From: NORP294 sp047627915
GTDB lineage: Bacteria; Bacteroidota; Bacteroidia; Flavobacteriales_E; Vicingaceae
Assembly: GCA_047627915.1 (NCBI GenBank)
Contig: JBLHTZ010000004.1
Span: 1-64,000 of the forward strand
Reading direction: 5' to 3'
Length of the DNA stretch: 64,000 nucleotides
In this document: positions 8,633 through 18,202 of the stretch, piece after piece
Numbering within the stretch: position 1 is the stretch's first letter
Layout: each line of letters starts with the position of its first letter
Notes under the pieces: generated by a model
The model's database searches: none
Seen by the model: only the letters and a program-made list of their open reading frames with translations
What the model was told of the DNA's origin: nothing
Translations under genes and position numbers: made by a program

Positions 8633-11083
8633 TCACTTTCTCTTAAAAAATTTTATTAACCCCTTCGGCTTTTTTGATTCTTCGTCATAATAACCGTATC
8701 CGTATCCGTAACCGTATCCGTATCCGTATCCGTATCCATAACCATAACTGCGTTTTTTAGAGTCAACTCCATTCAAGACAATGGAAAGTTTTGAAATTCC
8801 GTTTTCATTCACTAATCGATCTACGTTGTGTACAAAGTTTTTACGTGAATACTCTGATCTAAAAATGTACAAAGGATAGTCTGCATTTTTAATTACCTCA
8901 ATCCCATCAGTAACAAGTCCTACAGGTGGATTGTCAACGATAATTAAGTCATAATCTAACTTTAAAGTCTCTAGAACCTCTTTTAATTTCGAATTCAGAA
9001 TCAACTCTGATGGGTTTGGTGGCACAGGTCCTGCCGTAATAAAGTCCAAGTTTTCTTGATCACTATTATGAACACAAGCTTTGAGTTCGTCTTTCCCAAT
9101 TAAAATAGTGCTCATCCCTTTTATATTCTCTACATCAAAACCTTTATGAATTTTAGGTTTCCTCATGTCTAAGTCTAGGATTATTACTTTTTTCCCACTA
9201 AAAGCAATAATTCCGCCCAAGTTAATTGCAATAAAAGTCTTTCCTTCTCCTGAAACTGTAGAAGTAACAGCCATTACTTTTGGCCCCTCTTGAGCAGCTA
9301 TGAATTCAAGGTTTGTTCGTATCGACCGAAAAGATTCTGCGATTAAAGATTTTGGGTTCTTATTGACAACCAATTGTGAAAGAGGCATGTCTTTGTGGTA
9401 TTTGGGAATGATTCCTAATACTCCAAAGTTAGATTGTGCATATTTTGTAATTTCTGTAATAGATGTAATTTGATTATGAAGCAAATACTTGATTACCACA
9501 AAAAACAAACTCAATAAGACTCCTGTTAACAAAAACCCAAGAAATACAATATTTTTTTGCGGAGAAATTGGAATGTTAGAGACTGAAGCTGCACTTAAAT
9601 CGTTAACGTCGGAAACAAAACCCTGCTGTGAGATTGTGTACTCTGTCTTTTTTTCAATTAATAAAGTATAAAATTTCTCATTAATATCATATTTCCTTTT
9701 TTTTCTAACTAATTCAATTTCTTGGTCCGGCACTTCAAAAAATTCCACTTCTAAATCCTTAATTGTTTTATCTATATTTTTTTTTCGTTCTTTAATTTTC
9801 CCCATCATTGAAGACAAACTATTTACTATCAACTTCTTTTGTATATCAATCTTGTAATCTATCTCTTTGATTGGCGCCGTACCTTCTTTGGTTGAGTACA
9901 GCTTATTCTGCCGCTCCAACAACAGTCCATTTAACGAAGTAATTAGCGATTCGATACTCCCTTCATAATTACTACCAACTAAGATTGGCAATAATTCGTA
10001 AACATCAATCTCTTCTCCCTTTTTATCAATCTCTTGACGAATTTGCTCTAAAACTGAAAATTGGAGCTCTAGTTCAACTGCGGTTTCGTCTAATTGATTT
10101 AATCTATCAGCAATTACACTACTAAACTCTCCAACTTCTGCCAGATTGTTTTTTCGTTTAAAATTTGAAATATCTTTTTCCGACCGCTTTTGTTCCTCGT
10201 AAACCAATGATATTTGGGCATTTAAAAAGTCTACTATTTGCTTCGAACTTTGCTTCTTTCTCTCAACATTATAAATCTTAAATTCTTCTATCAATTGAAT
10301 AACTTCTTCTTTTGCTTTTAGTGAGTTATTCTCCTGAACACTTATAGAAACTGTTTTCGCACTCGGGTTAAGTATAATAATGTTAACCTTTGACATTAAC
10401 TCCCGTGATAGAGCGTTAAGGTTATTAACCACGAAGTAATAACCTGTGAGGTTGACCGAGTTTATGTTTTCCTCAATAACGTTATAGTTGGTTATATTCA
10501 CTTTAACTGTCGCAAAAGGTAATTGTACAAAATCACCAAATTTGATTTGCTTTTCAATTCTATTGTCGTCAGCGCCCCAAGCAATAATTCCATCTTGACT
10601 ATTAAGAAACTTGATGTCGACTTTAGTAGAATTTAAAGTACTGTCTTTCGAAAAGACTTCGACCTTAAAGGGCGCCGAACGATACAGCTCAAAATCTAAA
10701 AATTGCCCCTTGTTAAAGTAGCTAACCTTCAATGGAAGTTGCTTAAGTGCATTTTTCGCAATAAGGTTCGATTTCAACAACTCAATTTCGGCTGAAATCT
10801 CATTTGTTTCATAATAATCATCTACATTCAAAAGCTGATTCGCTTTGTTTGATTTTTCTATTTGAATTATAGCGTCTGACTGATATATTGGAGAGGTATA
10901 CCTCAAATACAGAAAACTCCCTAAAACTGAAATACCAATCACCAGTATTACCCACAATAGGTTCTTTTTTAACACATAACTAAACAACCCCAGGTCAAAG
11001 TCAGTATTGAAACTACTAAATTGGTCAGAGGCGACTTTGGAGCTCTGGTTTTGATTAGAATATGGGGGTTGAGATTCTTGCAC
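8633..11083 (-). CDS. Polysaccharide biosynthesis tyrosine autokinase (Wzc-like, with Wzz domain)
   Basis: The N-terminal half has a Wzz chain-length domain with a transmembrane helix near residue 45, a long periplasmic region with coiled-coil heptads, and a second membrane helix near 520. The C-terminal half is a BY-kinase: Walker A TVSGEGKTFIAINLG, Walker A' VIILDLDMRKPK and Walker B LIIVDNPPVG. The C-terminus carries a run of alternating Tyr-Gly followed by YDEE, the autophosphorylated tyrosine cluster, coded by hexamer repeats at 8691-8744. With Wza it should control length and export of the polysaccharide. At 816 residues it is full length. The wza gene follows closely upstream in the same operon. 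Confidence 0.93.
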   Translation of the reverse strand: MQESQPPYSNQNQSSKVASDQFSSFNTDFDLGLFSYVLKKNLLWVILVIGISVLGSFLYLRYTSPIYQSDAIIQIEKSNKANQLLNVDDYYETNEISAEIELLKSNLIAKNALKQLPLKVSYFNKGQFLDFELYRSAPFKVEVFSKDSTLNSTKVDIKFLNSQDGIIAWGADDNRIEKQIKFGDFVQLPFATVKVNITNYNVIEENINSVNLTGYYFVVNNLNALSRELMSKVNIIILNPSAKTVSISVQENNSLKAKEEVIQLIEEFKIYNVERKKQSSKQIVDFLNAQISLVYEEQKRSEKDISNFKRKNNLAEVGEFSSVIADRLNQLDETAVELELQFSVLEQIRQEIDKKGEEIDVYELLPILVGSNYEGSIESLITSLNGLLLERQNKLYSTKEGTAPIKEIDYKIDIQKKLIVNSLSSMMGKIKERKKNIDKTIKDLEVEFFEVPDQEIELVRKKRKYDINEKFYTLLIEKKTEYTISQQGFVSDVNDLSAASVSNIPISPQKNIVFLGFLLTGVLLSLFFVVIKYLLHNQITSITEITKYAQSNFGVLGIIPKYHKDMPLSQLVVNKNPKSLIAESFRSIRTNLEFIAAQEGPKVMAVTSTVSGEGKTFIAINLGGIIAFSGKKVIILDLDMRKPKIHKGFDVENIKGMSTILIGKDELKACVHNSDQENLDFITAGPVPPNPSELILNSKLKEVLETLKLDYDLIIVDNPPVGLVTDGIEVIKNADYPLYIFRSEYSRKNFVHNVDRLVNENGISKLSIVLNGVDSKKRSYGYGYGYGYGYGYGYGYGYYDEESKKPKGLIKFFKRK
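8691..8744 (-). repeat. Hexamer tandem repeat encoding the Tyr-Gly tail of Wzc
   Basis: On the plus strand nine units of TATCCG or its variants TAACCG, TATCCA and TAACCA follow head to tail. Read on the minus strand each unit gives Gly-Tyr, so gain or loss of units keeps the reading frame and changes the number of tyrosines. Confidence 0.9.
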
Positions 11084-11088
11084 TACTA

Positions 11089-11847
11089 TTATTGAACTCT
11101 ATCGATAACAAAGTAAAGGGTCAATAGCCCTGTCAGTAAACTTAGAATTGGTGTAACTTCTCCTAACAGTTGTCGGGATGTGACACCAATTGGCTCTACA
11201 TAAATAATATCATTCGCTTGCAAAATAATATCTGCTTGACTTATTCCTTCTATTGTGGCCAAATCAATTAAGTAAACCTCGGGGTCAGCTAAATCTCCTC
11301 TTATTAGTTTTATCCTAGTAGCTCTTCCTTCGTTTGCAAGACCTCCAGCCAAAGCCAACGCTTCTAATAACTTTATATTATTATTTTGTAAGGTTATCAC
11401 AACCCCGTCACCTCCACTTCCAGGAAAGATTGTGACCCTTCTATTCGTTACGTTCAATAATATAAAAGGATCAATAAAAACTTCTCCATACTTCTCTTCA
11501 AGAAAATATTCAGCTTCGCGGATTGTCATTCTATTAACATCAACTCTACCAATAATCGGTAAATTAACTTGCCCGTCAAACTCGACAATATAAGTAATGC
11601 CTTGATTTAGCTGTTGAAACATTTGAGCGTTATTTTCAGTAACATCAACGAGTTTCATCCCATTATTTGTAAAAAGTCTGAAACTTATTGCGTCGTTTGC
11701 TGCAATTCGATACTCCTCAGTAGTATCTTTAACTTGTGTATCGTACTTATAATCCTTTGAGGTTCTAAACATGATACTTGGATTCAAAGGCTTACAAGAA
11801 GCTAAGAAGTAACAAGCTACGATGATTCCTAAAATTCTTTTAATCAT
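11089..11847 (-). CDS. Polysaccharide export lipoprotein (Wza family, SLBB)
   Basis: The first residues form a lipoprotein signal ending in the lipobox LASC (Cys near 18). A polysaccharide export (Poly_export) domain follows with FDGQVNLPIIGRVDVNRMT, and then an SLBB-like region containing ALAGGLANEGRATRI and a C-terminal hydrophobic segment. The family forms the outer-membrane channel for capsule or exopolysaccharide export, working with Wzc. At 252 residues it is shorter than E. coli Wza but normal for Bacteroidota. It sits 5 bp from wzc, which supports the pair. Confidence 0.92.
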   Translation of the reverse strand: MIKRILGIIVACYFLASCKPLNPSIMFRTSKDYKYDTQVKDTTEEYRIAANDAISFRLFTNNGMKLVDVTENNAQMFQQLNQGITYIVEFDGQVNLPIIGRVDVNRMTIREAEYFLEEKYGEVFIDPFILLNVTNRRVTIFPGSGGDGVVITLQNNNIKLLEALALAGGLANEGRATRIKLIRGDLADPEVYLIDLATIEGISQADIILQANDIIYVEPIGVTSRQLLGEVTPILSLLTGLLTLYFVIDRVQ

Positions 11848-11907
11848 TTCTGCAGTATCTATTAGACTACAAATCTATTCAATTAATGGTAGTTTCTTGT
11901 AAAAATA

Positions 11908-13095
11908 TTATCGAAGTAGTTCCGTATATAATTTATTCATATCACTTACCAAGCGGCTGTAATGATACTTTTCATGAACTAATTCCCATCCTTTTTTGCC
12001 CATTTCAATTCTTTTGTCTTCATTTTCAATTAATTGAAGCAGGTTTGAGCTAAATGAATCACGACAGTTGGAAGGTGACAATAAGGCTGTCTCATTAGGA
12101 ATTACAATATTGCTTACTCCTCCTACTTTTGTAGAAACAATTGGCTTACAAGACGCTTGTGCTTCTATTAGGCTTACAGGAGTTCCTTCATTTAAAGAGC
12201 TTAGTGCAATAATATCTAATCCCGAATTAGCCCAATCCACATCTTTAATCCAAGAAGTAAAGTGAACCGTTGCTTTCTTCCCCTTTTCAAAATCCCCATT
12301 CAAAAAGTCCAACCCTAACTTCGTCGTATAAGCTTTTAACTCTTCTCTTTCTTCTCCGTCTCCGATTAAGAAAGCTCTTATTTTCTTGTTCGTCTTACCA
12401 AGGACTTGCTTCAAAGAATCTAAAAATAATTTATGGTTCTTAATTGGCACCAATCTGCCAATGATCCCAATTGCTATTTCATCTTCCCCAATATTATATT
12501 TACTTCGGAATGACTTCCTTTTTTCTTCCACATTCTCTTGAAACCGATTTAAATCAAATCCTAATGGAATCACCTCAACCTTGCCTTCCGAACAAATTCG
12601 ATACCTTTTAGTCAATTCCAATTTTTGCCGCGGGCTAATGGCAATTATTTTATCTGTTCTTAAAGCTAAGGCTCGTTCTATATTTTGATACATTTTTGTC
12701 TTAAACTTTCCGAAATAGGAGTGAAAAACATGACCGTGGAAAGTGTGTACTATTTTAGCTTTGCCATAAGCTATCCCCGCACTTCTGCCAATTGCTCCAG
12801 CTTTTGATGCATGTGTGTGAATAATATCTGGTTGAAACTCTTTTATTATTTTTTTAATTGTAAGGTATGCTTGACGGTCATTTGATAGGCCAATATCCCG
12901 TTGCATTTCATCTACATAATGAGCTTTTATTCCCAGGTCATTCAAGATGTGCTGTGAACTTTCTTCTGAGCTTTCCTCTTTGCCACCAACCAATATTGTT
13001 TCGTATTCAGGAGCCATATATTTAGTTAATAATGCTGCATTATATGTTGGCCCTCCTAAGTTAAATCGATTTATTATTCTTAAAACTTTTGGCAT
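11908..13095 (-). CDS. Glycosyltransferase family 4 protein
   Basis: The protein has the GT-B fold layout of GT4 enzymes: an N-terminal domain with NLGGPTYNAALLTKYM and IIHTHASKAGAIGR, and a C-terminal nucleotide-sugar domain with IIGRLVPIKNHKLFLDSL, ALSSLNEGTPVSLIEAQA and a catalytic E-x7-E region (EGTPVSLIE). It transfers a sugar from a nucleotide donor to the growing lipid-linked glycan at the cytoplasmic membrane face. Donor and acceptor cannot be read from the sequence. It lies between wza and the asparagine-synthase gene in the same direction. Confidence 0.9.
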   Translation of the reverse strand: MPKVLRIINRFNLGGPTYNAALLTKYMAPEYETILVGGKEESSEESSQHILNDLGIKAHYVDEMQRDIGLSNDRQAYLTIKKIIKEFQPDIIHTHASKAGAIGRSAGIAYGKAKIVHTFHGHVFHSYFGKFKTKMYQNIERALALRTDKIIAISPRQKLELTKRYRICSEGKVEVIPLGFDLNRFQENVEEKRKSFRSKYNIGEDEIAIGIIGRLVPIKNHKLFLDSLKQVLGKTNKKIRAFLIGDGEEREELKAYTTKLGLDFLNGDFEKGKKATVHFTSWIKDVDWANSGLDIIALSSLNEGTPVSLIEAQASCKPIVSTKVGGVSNIVIPNETALLSPSNCRDSFSSNLLQLIENEDKRIEMGKKGWELVHEKYHYSRLVSDMNKLYTELLR

Positions 13096-13120
13096 TTCGT
13101 CTTGGTTACTTTATGGTTAG

Positions 13121-15016
13121 TTAAGCAATATATTTTTTCCACCAATTATTAAAAACCAAAAGAGCCCAAACGTTTGCTTGTGAGTCTTCAGGATCTGTAG
13201 AGTATAATTTTTTCTTCAATTGATTTACGTAAGATAGGTTAAAAAGGTTCTGACTCTTTATGAATTTATCCGATAGTAAATCATTATTAATCAAATCATG
13301 TAGTTCATTTCGCATCCAGCTACCTAATGGCACTTCAAATCCTTTTTTAGGTCGGTTATACAACATTTCAGGTAATATATCTCTTGCTGCATCTTGGACT
13401 ATTTTTTTCTTCATTTGCCCATCAATTTTAAAATTCGATGGGATTGAAAAAGCAAAATTCATTAATTCATGATCCAAAAACGGTGTTCTTACCTCTAATC
13501 CATTCGCCATTGACATAAGGTCCACTTTTCTCAACATATCACTTTGAAGAACAAGGTTAACATCGGTAAACAAAACATCATTGAAATCATTCCCCTTTGA
13601 AAGTACTGCTAGTATTTCCTCTTTACGTTTCAAATAACTTTCTTTTTGTGGTCTTTTCAACAGTAAGTTAGAGGCGCCTGCTTCATTCAATAAGCTGGCC
13701 CACAACCAATACCTTTCATCTTTCCTTAACGATGATCCTGTTGCAAACTTATCTAACTTTCTAAAGAAGTTTCCCAATGATGAGTTCCTAGATTTTGGCA
13801 AGGCAGACCAAACAGGAGCTAGCTTTTTAACTACTTGTTGTTTCACCCCATTTTGCCTCATCAAAAATTCTCCCATGTGCTTGTGATACCCCGAAAACAT
13901 CTCATCTGCTCCGTCTCCTGATAAGGCAACTGTCACATATTTTTTCGTTTCTCTGCTCAACGCATTCACCGCTAAGGCAGACGAATCTGCAAATGGCTCG
14001 TCAATATAATCTAGTGTTTCATACAAACTTTCCAATAGGTCTGTTCTTGAAAGTGAAAACACATGGTGATCTGTTCTAAACTTTTTTGCAACAGCAAGGG
14101 CAAACTCTGTTTCATCGAAATGAGGATCATCTTTAAAACCGATAGAAAAAGTCGATAGGTTCTCTACTTTTCTTGATGCTAATGCAGTAACAAGAGAAGA
14201 ATCAATACCCCCACTTAAGAAAGTACCCAATGGAACATCTGCTACCATTCGCCGCTCTATTGAACTATCTAAAATTTCCAAAAATTTTCCCTTCGCTTGG
14301 TCATAGCTCAGATCTAAATACTGAGCATCAACTTTTGGATAATCTATCTGATAAAACGGAATCTTTTGAACTCTATTTTGAGCATCTATTTTTAAATAAT
14401 GTCCAGGTTTTAACTTTTTCACATCCTTAATCATTGAATGTGGCTCTGGTACATAATTTAGTTGCAAGTAAGTATACAGTGAAGTATGATCAATCTCTCT
14501 TGGAATGTCAAACTCTAATAGCGCTTTCATTTCTGATGCGAAGTAGAATGCATTTTCTTTTTTATAAAATAACAGTGGTTTTATGCCAAATCGATCTCGC
14601 GCAACCAAAGTTGTTTTTTTCTGCTTATCGTAAATAACAAAAGCAAAAAAGCCATTTAATTTATTTAAAAATGAAGTGCCATAGCAATCGTAACCGTTCA
14701 ACAAAACCTCTGTATCACTTTCATTATTAAATTCATACCCTTTCTCTACTAAATCCTTTTTTAGTGTTTTATAGTTATAAATCTCCCCGTTAAAAACAAT
14801 TGAATAACGCTTGCTAGCATCTTCCATAGGCTGGTTAGAAGCTGTATTTGTATCAATTATAGAGAGCCGGCGATGTGCTAAAACAGCGGATTCGTAATTG
14901 ACAATGCCACTAGCGTCGGGCCCTCTCTTTTCGAGACGCTCAACTGCAACCTCAGCCCTACCCAACTCATCATTTGACAGGGAGTAGTTTGCAATAATTC
15001 CAGTAATGCCGCACAT
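13121..15016 (-). CDS. asnB: Asparagine synthase (glutamine-hydrolysing), polysaccharide-locus type
   Basis: Cys2 of the class-II glutamine amidotransferase domain is present (MCGITGIIA), together with RRLSIID and VFNGEIYNY. The C-terminal synthetase domain has the ATP pyrophosphatase motif SGGIDSSLV near residue 270 and LSGDGADEMFSGY near 370. The family makes asparagine or amidates other carboxylates. Members inside capsule loci are sometimes thought to amidate uronic acids, so a surface-glycan role is possible here but is an inference. At 631 residues it is the long AsnB form. Its stop and the wza-side genes are all on the minus strand. Confidence 0.9.
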   Translation of the reverse strand: MCGITGIIANYSLSNDELGRAEVAVERLEKRGPDASGIVNYESAVLAHRRLSIIDTNTASNQPMEDASKRYSIVFNGEIYNYKTLKKDLVEKGYEFNNESDTEVLLNGYDCYGTSFLNKLNGFFAFVIYDKQKKTTLVARDRFGIKPLLFYKKENAFYFASEMKALLEFDIPREIDHTSLYTYLQLNYVPEPHSMIKDVKKLKPGHYLKIDAQNRVQKIPFYQIDYPKVDAQYLDLSYDQAKGKFLEILDSSIERRMVADVPLGTFLSGGIDSSLVTALASRKVENLSTFSIGFKDDPHFDETEFALAVAKKFRTDHHVFSLSRTDLLESLYETLDYIDEPFADSSALAVNALSRETKKYVTVALSGDGADEMFSGYHKHMGEFLMRQNGVKQQVVKKLAPVWSALPKSRNSSLGNFFRKLDKFATGSSLRKDERYWLWASLLNEAGASNLLLKRPQKESYLKRKEEILAVLSKGNDFNDVLFTDVNLVLQSDMLRKVDLMSMANGLEVRTPFLDHELMNFAFSIPSNFKIDGQMKKKIVQDAARDILPEMLYNRPKKGFEVPLGSWMRNELHDLINNDLLSDKFIKSQNLFNLSYVNQLKKKLYSTDPEDSQANVWALLVFNNWWKKYIA

Positions 15017-15018
15017 AA

Positions 15019-15405
15019 CTAATTCATTTTATTTTGAATTGTCTTAAACGCAGCTATAAACCAAGCCAAAATGAGTAAAAGCCCTCCTAAGGGAGTTATG
15101 GGCCCTAAAAACCTCAACCAATCAGCACCTAGAAAGCTTCTCAAATTGAGTAGGTAGATCGAGAAACTAAATAACAAGGTTCCAATTACCAAAAAGTTCA
15201 AGAGTAGTTTGCTCTTTAATTTGTCCTGTGTTGACAAGAAAAGCAATAATAGAGAATGATACATTTGATACCTAATTCCGGTGTCAAAGCTTGCTTGCTG
15301 ATTTTCAGTTAATATCTCCTTTAAAGCGTGCGCGCCGAATGCGCCGATAATAACAGCTAACCCTCCAAAAATAAATCCCCAAAGAAGAAACTTCCTTTCC
15401 ATCAC
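15019..15405 (-). CDS. DUF423 family small membrane protein
   Basis: This 128-residue protein has four hydrophobic segments and the DUF423 signature: GGLAVIIGAFGAHALK near residue 15 followed by FDTGIRYQMYHSLLLL. The family (YgdD in E. coli, TMEM256 in eukaryotes) is broadly conserved but its function is unknown. It stands 2 bp upstream of asnB on the same strand and is divergent from the saccharopine dehydrogenase-like gene. Either of two adjacent ATG codons (MM) may be the start. Confidence 0.88.
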   Translation of the reverse strand: MMERKFLLWGFIFGGLAVIIGAFGAHALKEILTENQQASFDTGIRYQMYHSLLLLFLSTQDKLKSKLLLNFLVIGTLLFSFSIYLLNLRSFLGADWLRFLGPITPLGGLLLILAWFIAAFKTIQNKMN

Positions 15406-15488
15406 TCAAAAATAAACATAGCAATTAATACTGCATTCAATAGCCCATGCATTTAAATTCAATTAATTTAGAGGTTCACTTACGACAT

Positions 15489-16826
15489 ATGAAAAAGATA
15501 CTTTTAATAGGGGCAGGAAGGTCGACAGGGACTTTAATTAAATACTTAACAAGCAATGCTGAAGCAAATGACTGGAAGCTGACCATTGCTGACAGGAATT
15601 TTGAGTTTCTCGATGAAAAAATTAAAGAATTACCTTTTGTTACAACTGAAGTGTTCGACGTAACAAATCAAAGTCAAAGAGAGGATCTAATTAAGGACTC
15701 TACTCTTGTCATCTCTATGCTTCCTGCTCACATGCACATAAGTGTCGCTAATGATTGTATTCGTTTCAAAAAACACATGGTTACCGCATCGTACATTTCT
15801 AAAGAAATGCAATCCCTTGATGAAGCAGCGAAAGAGAGCGGAGTAATTATTATCAACGAGATTGGAGTTGACCCAGGAATTGATCATTTATCTGCAAAAA
15901 AGGTAATTGATGAAATTGTTGCCGCAGGTGGAGAGCTAAGAGACTTTGAAACCTTTACAGGAGGGTTAATTGCTCCTGAAAGTGATAACAATCCGTGGAA
16001 TTATAAATTCACTTGGAATCCTCGAAACGTAGTTCTTGCAGGTCAAGGAGGAGCAGTAAAGTTTATACAAGAAGGTACTTATAAATACATCCCGTACCAC
16101 AAGGTGTTTCGAAGAACAGAAATTATTGACATCGAAGGTTTTGGAAAGTTTGAAGGCTCTGCCAACCGCGATTCGCTGAAATATCGAAAAGTCTATGGCT
16201 TAGAAAACATTCGCACTATGTACAGAGGTACTTTAAGGAGACCTGGATTTTGCCGAGCCTGGGATGCATTTGTGCAATTGGGCGCTACAGACGACTCCTA
16301 CACAATCCCGAACTCAAACGAATTGACCTTCAGGTCTTTTATCAACTTATTTTTACCCTACAATCCAAACGATTCCGTGGAACTAAAATTTCGTCACTAC
16401 CTGAGCATAGCGCATGACGACATCCAACAATTTGAAAAGTATGAATGGTTAGATCTTTTTAAAGATATTCCTATTGAACTAGACAACGCTACACCTGCAG
16501 AAATTCTACAGCAAATTTTGATGCGTAAATGGTCATTGGAAGATGATGACAAAGACATGATTGTGATGTGGCACAAATTTATTTACACGAAAGCGGGTAA
16601 AGAATTTGAAAAGCATTCTTCTATGGTTGTGAAAGGAGACGATCAGACCAATACAGCTATGGCTAAAACGGTTGGCTTACCTGTAGGCATCACAGCCAAA
16701 ATGATTCTGAACGGCACAATTGATGAACCTGGAGTTCATATTCCAATTAAGAAATCAATTTACGACCCTATATTAAAGGAATTAAAAGATTATGGAATTC
16801 GATTTACCGAAAAAGATATTACTTGA
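15489..16826 (+). CDS. Saccharopine dehydrogenase-like protein (LYS9 type)
   Basis: A Rossmann nucleotide-binding motif (ILLIGAGRSTGTLIKYL) stands right at the N-terminus when translation starts at the ATG at 15489; the upstream in-frame ATG at 15447 adds 14 residues with no family support. The conserved EIGVDPGIDHLSAKKVID near residue 130 and the C-terminal domain motif FTGGLIAPESDNNPWNYK identify the saccharopine dehydrogenase family. These enzymes act in lysine breakdown or synthesis, but bacterial members can have other substrates. The 3' end overlaps the convergent FAH-family gene by 8 bp. Confidence 0.88.
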   Translation: MKKILLIGAGRSTGTLIKYLTSNAEANDWKLTIADRNFEFLDEKIKELPFVTTEVFDVTNQSQREDLIKDSTLVISMLPAHMHISVANDCIRFKKHMVTASYISKEMQSLDEAAKESGVIIINEIGVDPGIDHLSAKKVIDEIVAAGGELRDFETFTGGLIAPESDNNPWNYKFTWNPRNVVLAGQGGAVKFIQEGTYKYIPYHKVFRRTEIIDIEGFGKFEGSANRDSLKYRKVYGLENIRTMYRGTLRRPGFCRAWDAFVQLGATDDSYTIPNSNELTFRSFINLFLPYNPNDSVELKFRHYLSIAHDDIQQFEKYEWLDLFKDIPIELDNATPAEILQQILMRKWSLEDDDKDMIVMWHKFIYTKAGKEFEKHSSMVVKGDDQTNTAMAKTVGLPVGITAKMILNGTIDEPGVHIPIKKSIYDPILKELKDYGIRFTEKDIT

Positions 16827-17430
16827 TCTTTAAATCCAGAACTTTTTCATCTTCAAGAAAGGCTTCAAAAGAATCATTTACTGAAATTGGCCCCACACCT
16901 TCAGGTGTTCCTGTAAAAATTAAATCCCCAATTTTAAGGGTAAAGAACTGAGAGGCATACGCTATGATTGCGTTAATTGAAAATAACATGTTAGCCGTGT
17001 TTCCTTGTTGTTTGATTTCTCCATTCATTTTTAAGGAAAATTTCAAATCATTCACGTTTTGAAAGCTTTCTTTTGGAAGGAACTTTCCAACTGGTGCTGA
17101 GCCATCAAACGCTTTAGCCCTTTCCCAAGGGAGGCCTTTTTCTTTGCACTCTTGTTGTAAGTCTCGAGCTGTAAAATCTATTCCAACTGTAAGTTCAGAG
17201 TAATATTTGTGTGCAAATTTTTGACTGATGTTTTTACCCACTCTATCAATTTTTACCACCAACTCAGCTTCATAATGAACATCTTTAGAGAAGCTAGGAT
17301 AAAAAAATGGCATGCTCTTAGGGAGAAGTGCTGTATCGGGCTTTAAAAAAATAACCGGTTCTTTTGGAACCGGATTATTTAATTCTTTTGCATGTGCGGC
17401 ATAGTTTCTACCAATACAAATAATCTTCAT
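16819..17430 (-). CDS. Fumarylacetoacetate hydrolase family protein
   Basis: This 203-residue protein begins with the short-form FAH signature KIICIGRNYAAHAKELN and continues with PVIFLKPDTALL, the metal-binding VHYEAELVVKID near residue 75 and IFTGTPEGVGPI near 175. The family hydrolyses or decarboxylates 2-oxo acids such as acylpyruvates or oxaloacetate, using Mg2+. It is the small single-domain type, not the true tyrosine-pathway fumarylacetoacetase. Its start abuts the exonuclease gene with no gap, so the two form a small operon. Confidence 0.9.
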   Translation of the reverse strand: MKIICIGRNYAAHAKELNNPVPKEPVIFLKPDTALLPKSMPFFYPSFSKDVHYEAELVVKIDRVGKNISQKFAHKYYSELTVGIDFTARDLQQECKEKGLPWERAKAFDGSAPVGKFLPKESFQNVNDLKFSLKMNGEIKQQGNTANMLFSINAIIAYASQFFTLKIGDLIFTGTPEGVGPISVNDSFEAFLEDEKVLDLKIK

Positions 17431-18201
17431 TTATTTTTGATTAAAAGCCCTTAGTTTAATTGCCGTTAAAACTTTCTTTGTGTAGAGGGGGAAGTCTCCG
17501 TTCATCATCCATTTATAATAAGAAGGGTCTCTTTCGAGAACCTGAGAAACAGGAGTTCCTTTATGCTTGCCAAAGTTAAACACTTCAACATGCTCTTCAT
17601 TGAACACAATCCGTCCCATCAAATCTGCATTATTAGTTCTTCTAGAAAACTCTGATAAAAAGTTGACATTGTTCTCTAGCTCATTATAGCGCTCAATTTG
17701 CGCCTCTAATACTTCATAGGTTGCAATGTTATCAGCTTCTGCACTGTGCGCGTTAGTAAGGTCCTTTCCGCAATAAAATTTATAAGCCGCGACTAAAGTA
17801 CGTTGCTCCATTTTATGGAAAATATTTTGAACATCAACCAAACTCCTACTGTCTATTTCAAAATCTACTCCAACACGAAGAAACTCCTCTGCCAATAAAG
17901 GGACGTCAAATTTGTTAGAGTTAAACCCAGCTAAGTCACTATTTCCAATAAAAGCTACCAAACTCTTGGCCATAGACTTAAATGTTGGTTCATCCTTTAC
18001 ATCTTCGTCATAAATTCCATGAATCTCAGAAGAACCTTCAGGAATTAGCATTTCTGGATTGACTCTTCGAGTTTTAACTTCCTTCTTACCATCCGGATGT
18101 AATTTTAGAATCGATATTTCAACAATCCGATCTTTGGCTACGTCAACTCCAGTGGTTTCTAAATCAAAAAACACTATAGGCTTTTTTAGTGCTAACCCCA
18201 T
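17431..18201 (-). CDS. 3'-5' exonuclease (DnaQ/DEDDh type)
   Basis: The DEDD exonuclease motifs are present: ExoI VFFDLETTGVD near residue 10, ExoII in DLAGFNSNKFDVPLL near 95, and ExoIII AHSAEADNIATYEVL with its His near 150. This matches the polymerase III epsilon-like family. A C-terminal part (FNFGKHKGTPVSQV, then YYKWMMNGDFP) resembles the short putative quorum-sensing-regulated-factor-like extension found in many bacterial DnaQ-like exonucleases. It may act in proofreading or repair, and is not necessarily the replicative epsilon subunit. It is 1 bp from the large PorE-like gene. Confidence 0.88.
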   Translation of the reverse strand: MGLALKKPIVFFDLETTGVDVAKDRIVEISILKLHPDGKKEVKTRRVNPEMLIPEGSSEIHGIYDEDVKDEPTFKSMAKSLVAFIGNSDLAGFNSNKFDVPLLAEEFLRVGVDFEIDSRSLVDVQNIFHKMEQRTLVAAYKFYCGKDLTNAHSAEADNIATYEVLEAQIERYNELENNVNFLSEFSRRTNNADLMGRIVFNEEHVEVFNFGKHKGTPVSQVLERDPSYYKWMMNGDFPLYTKKVLTAIKLRAFNQK

Positions 18202-18202
18202 A

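Noticed and set aside
15447..15488. Upstream ATG of the saccharopine dehydrogenase-like gene as the true start.
   Set aside because: The Rossmann motif begins right after the ATG at 15489, and the extra 14 residues have no similarity to the family.
16819..17430. Identification as the tyrosine-pathway fumarylacetoacetase partner of hppD.
   Set aside because: The protein is the short 203-residue FAH-family type, which usually acts on other acylpyruvates, and it is about 45 kb from hppD.
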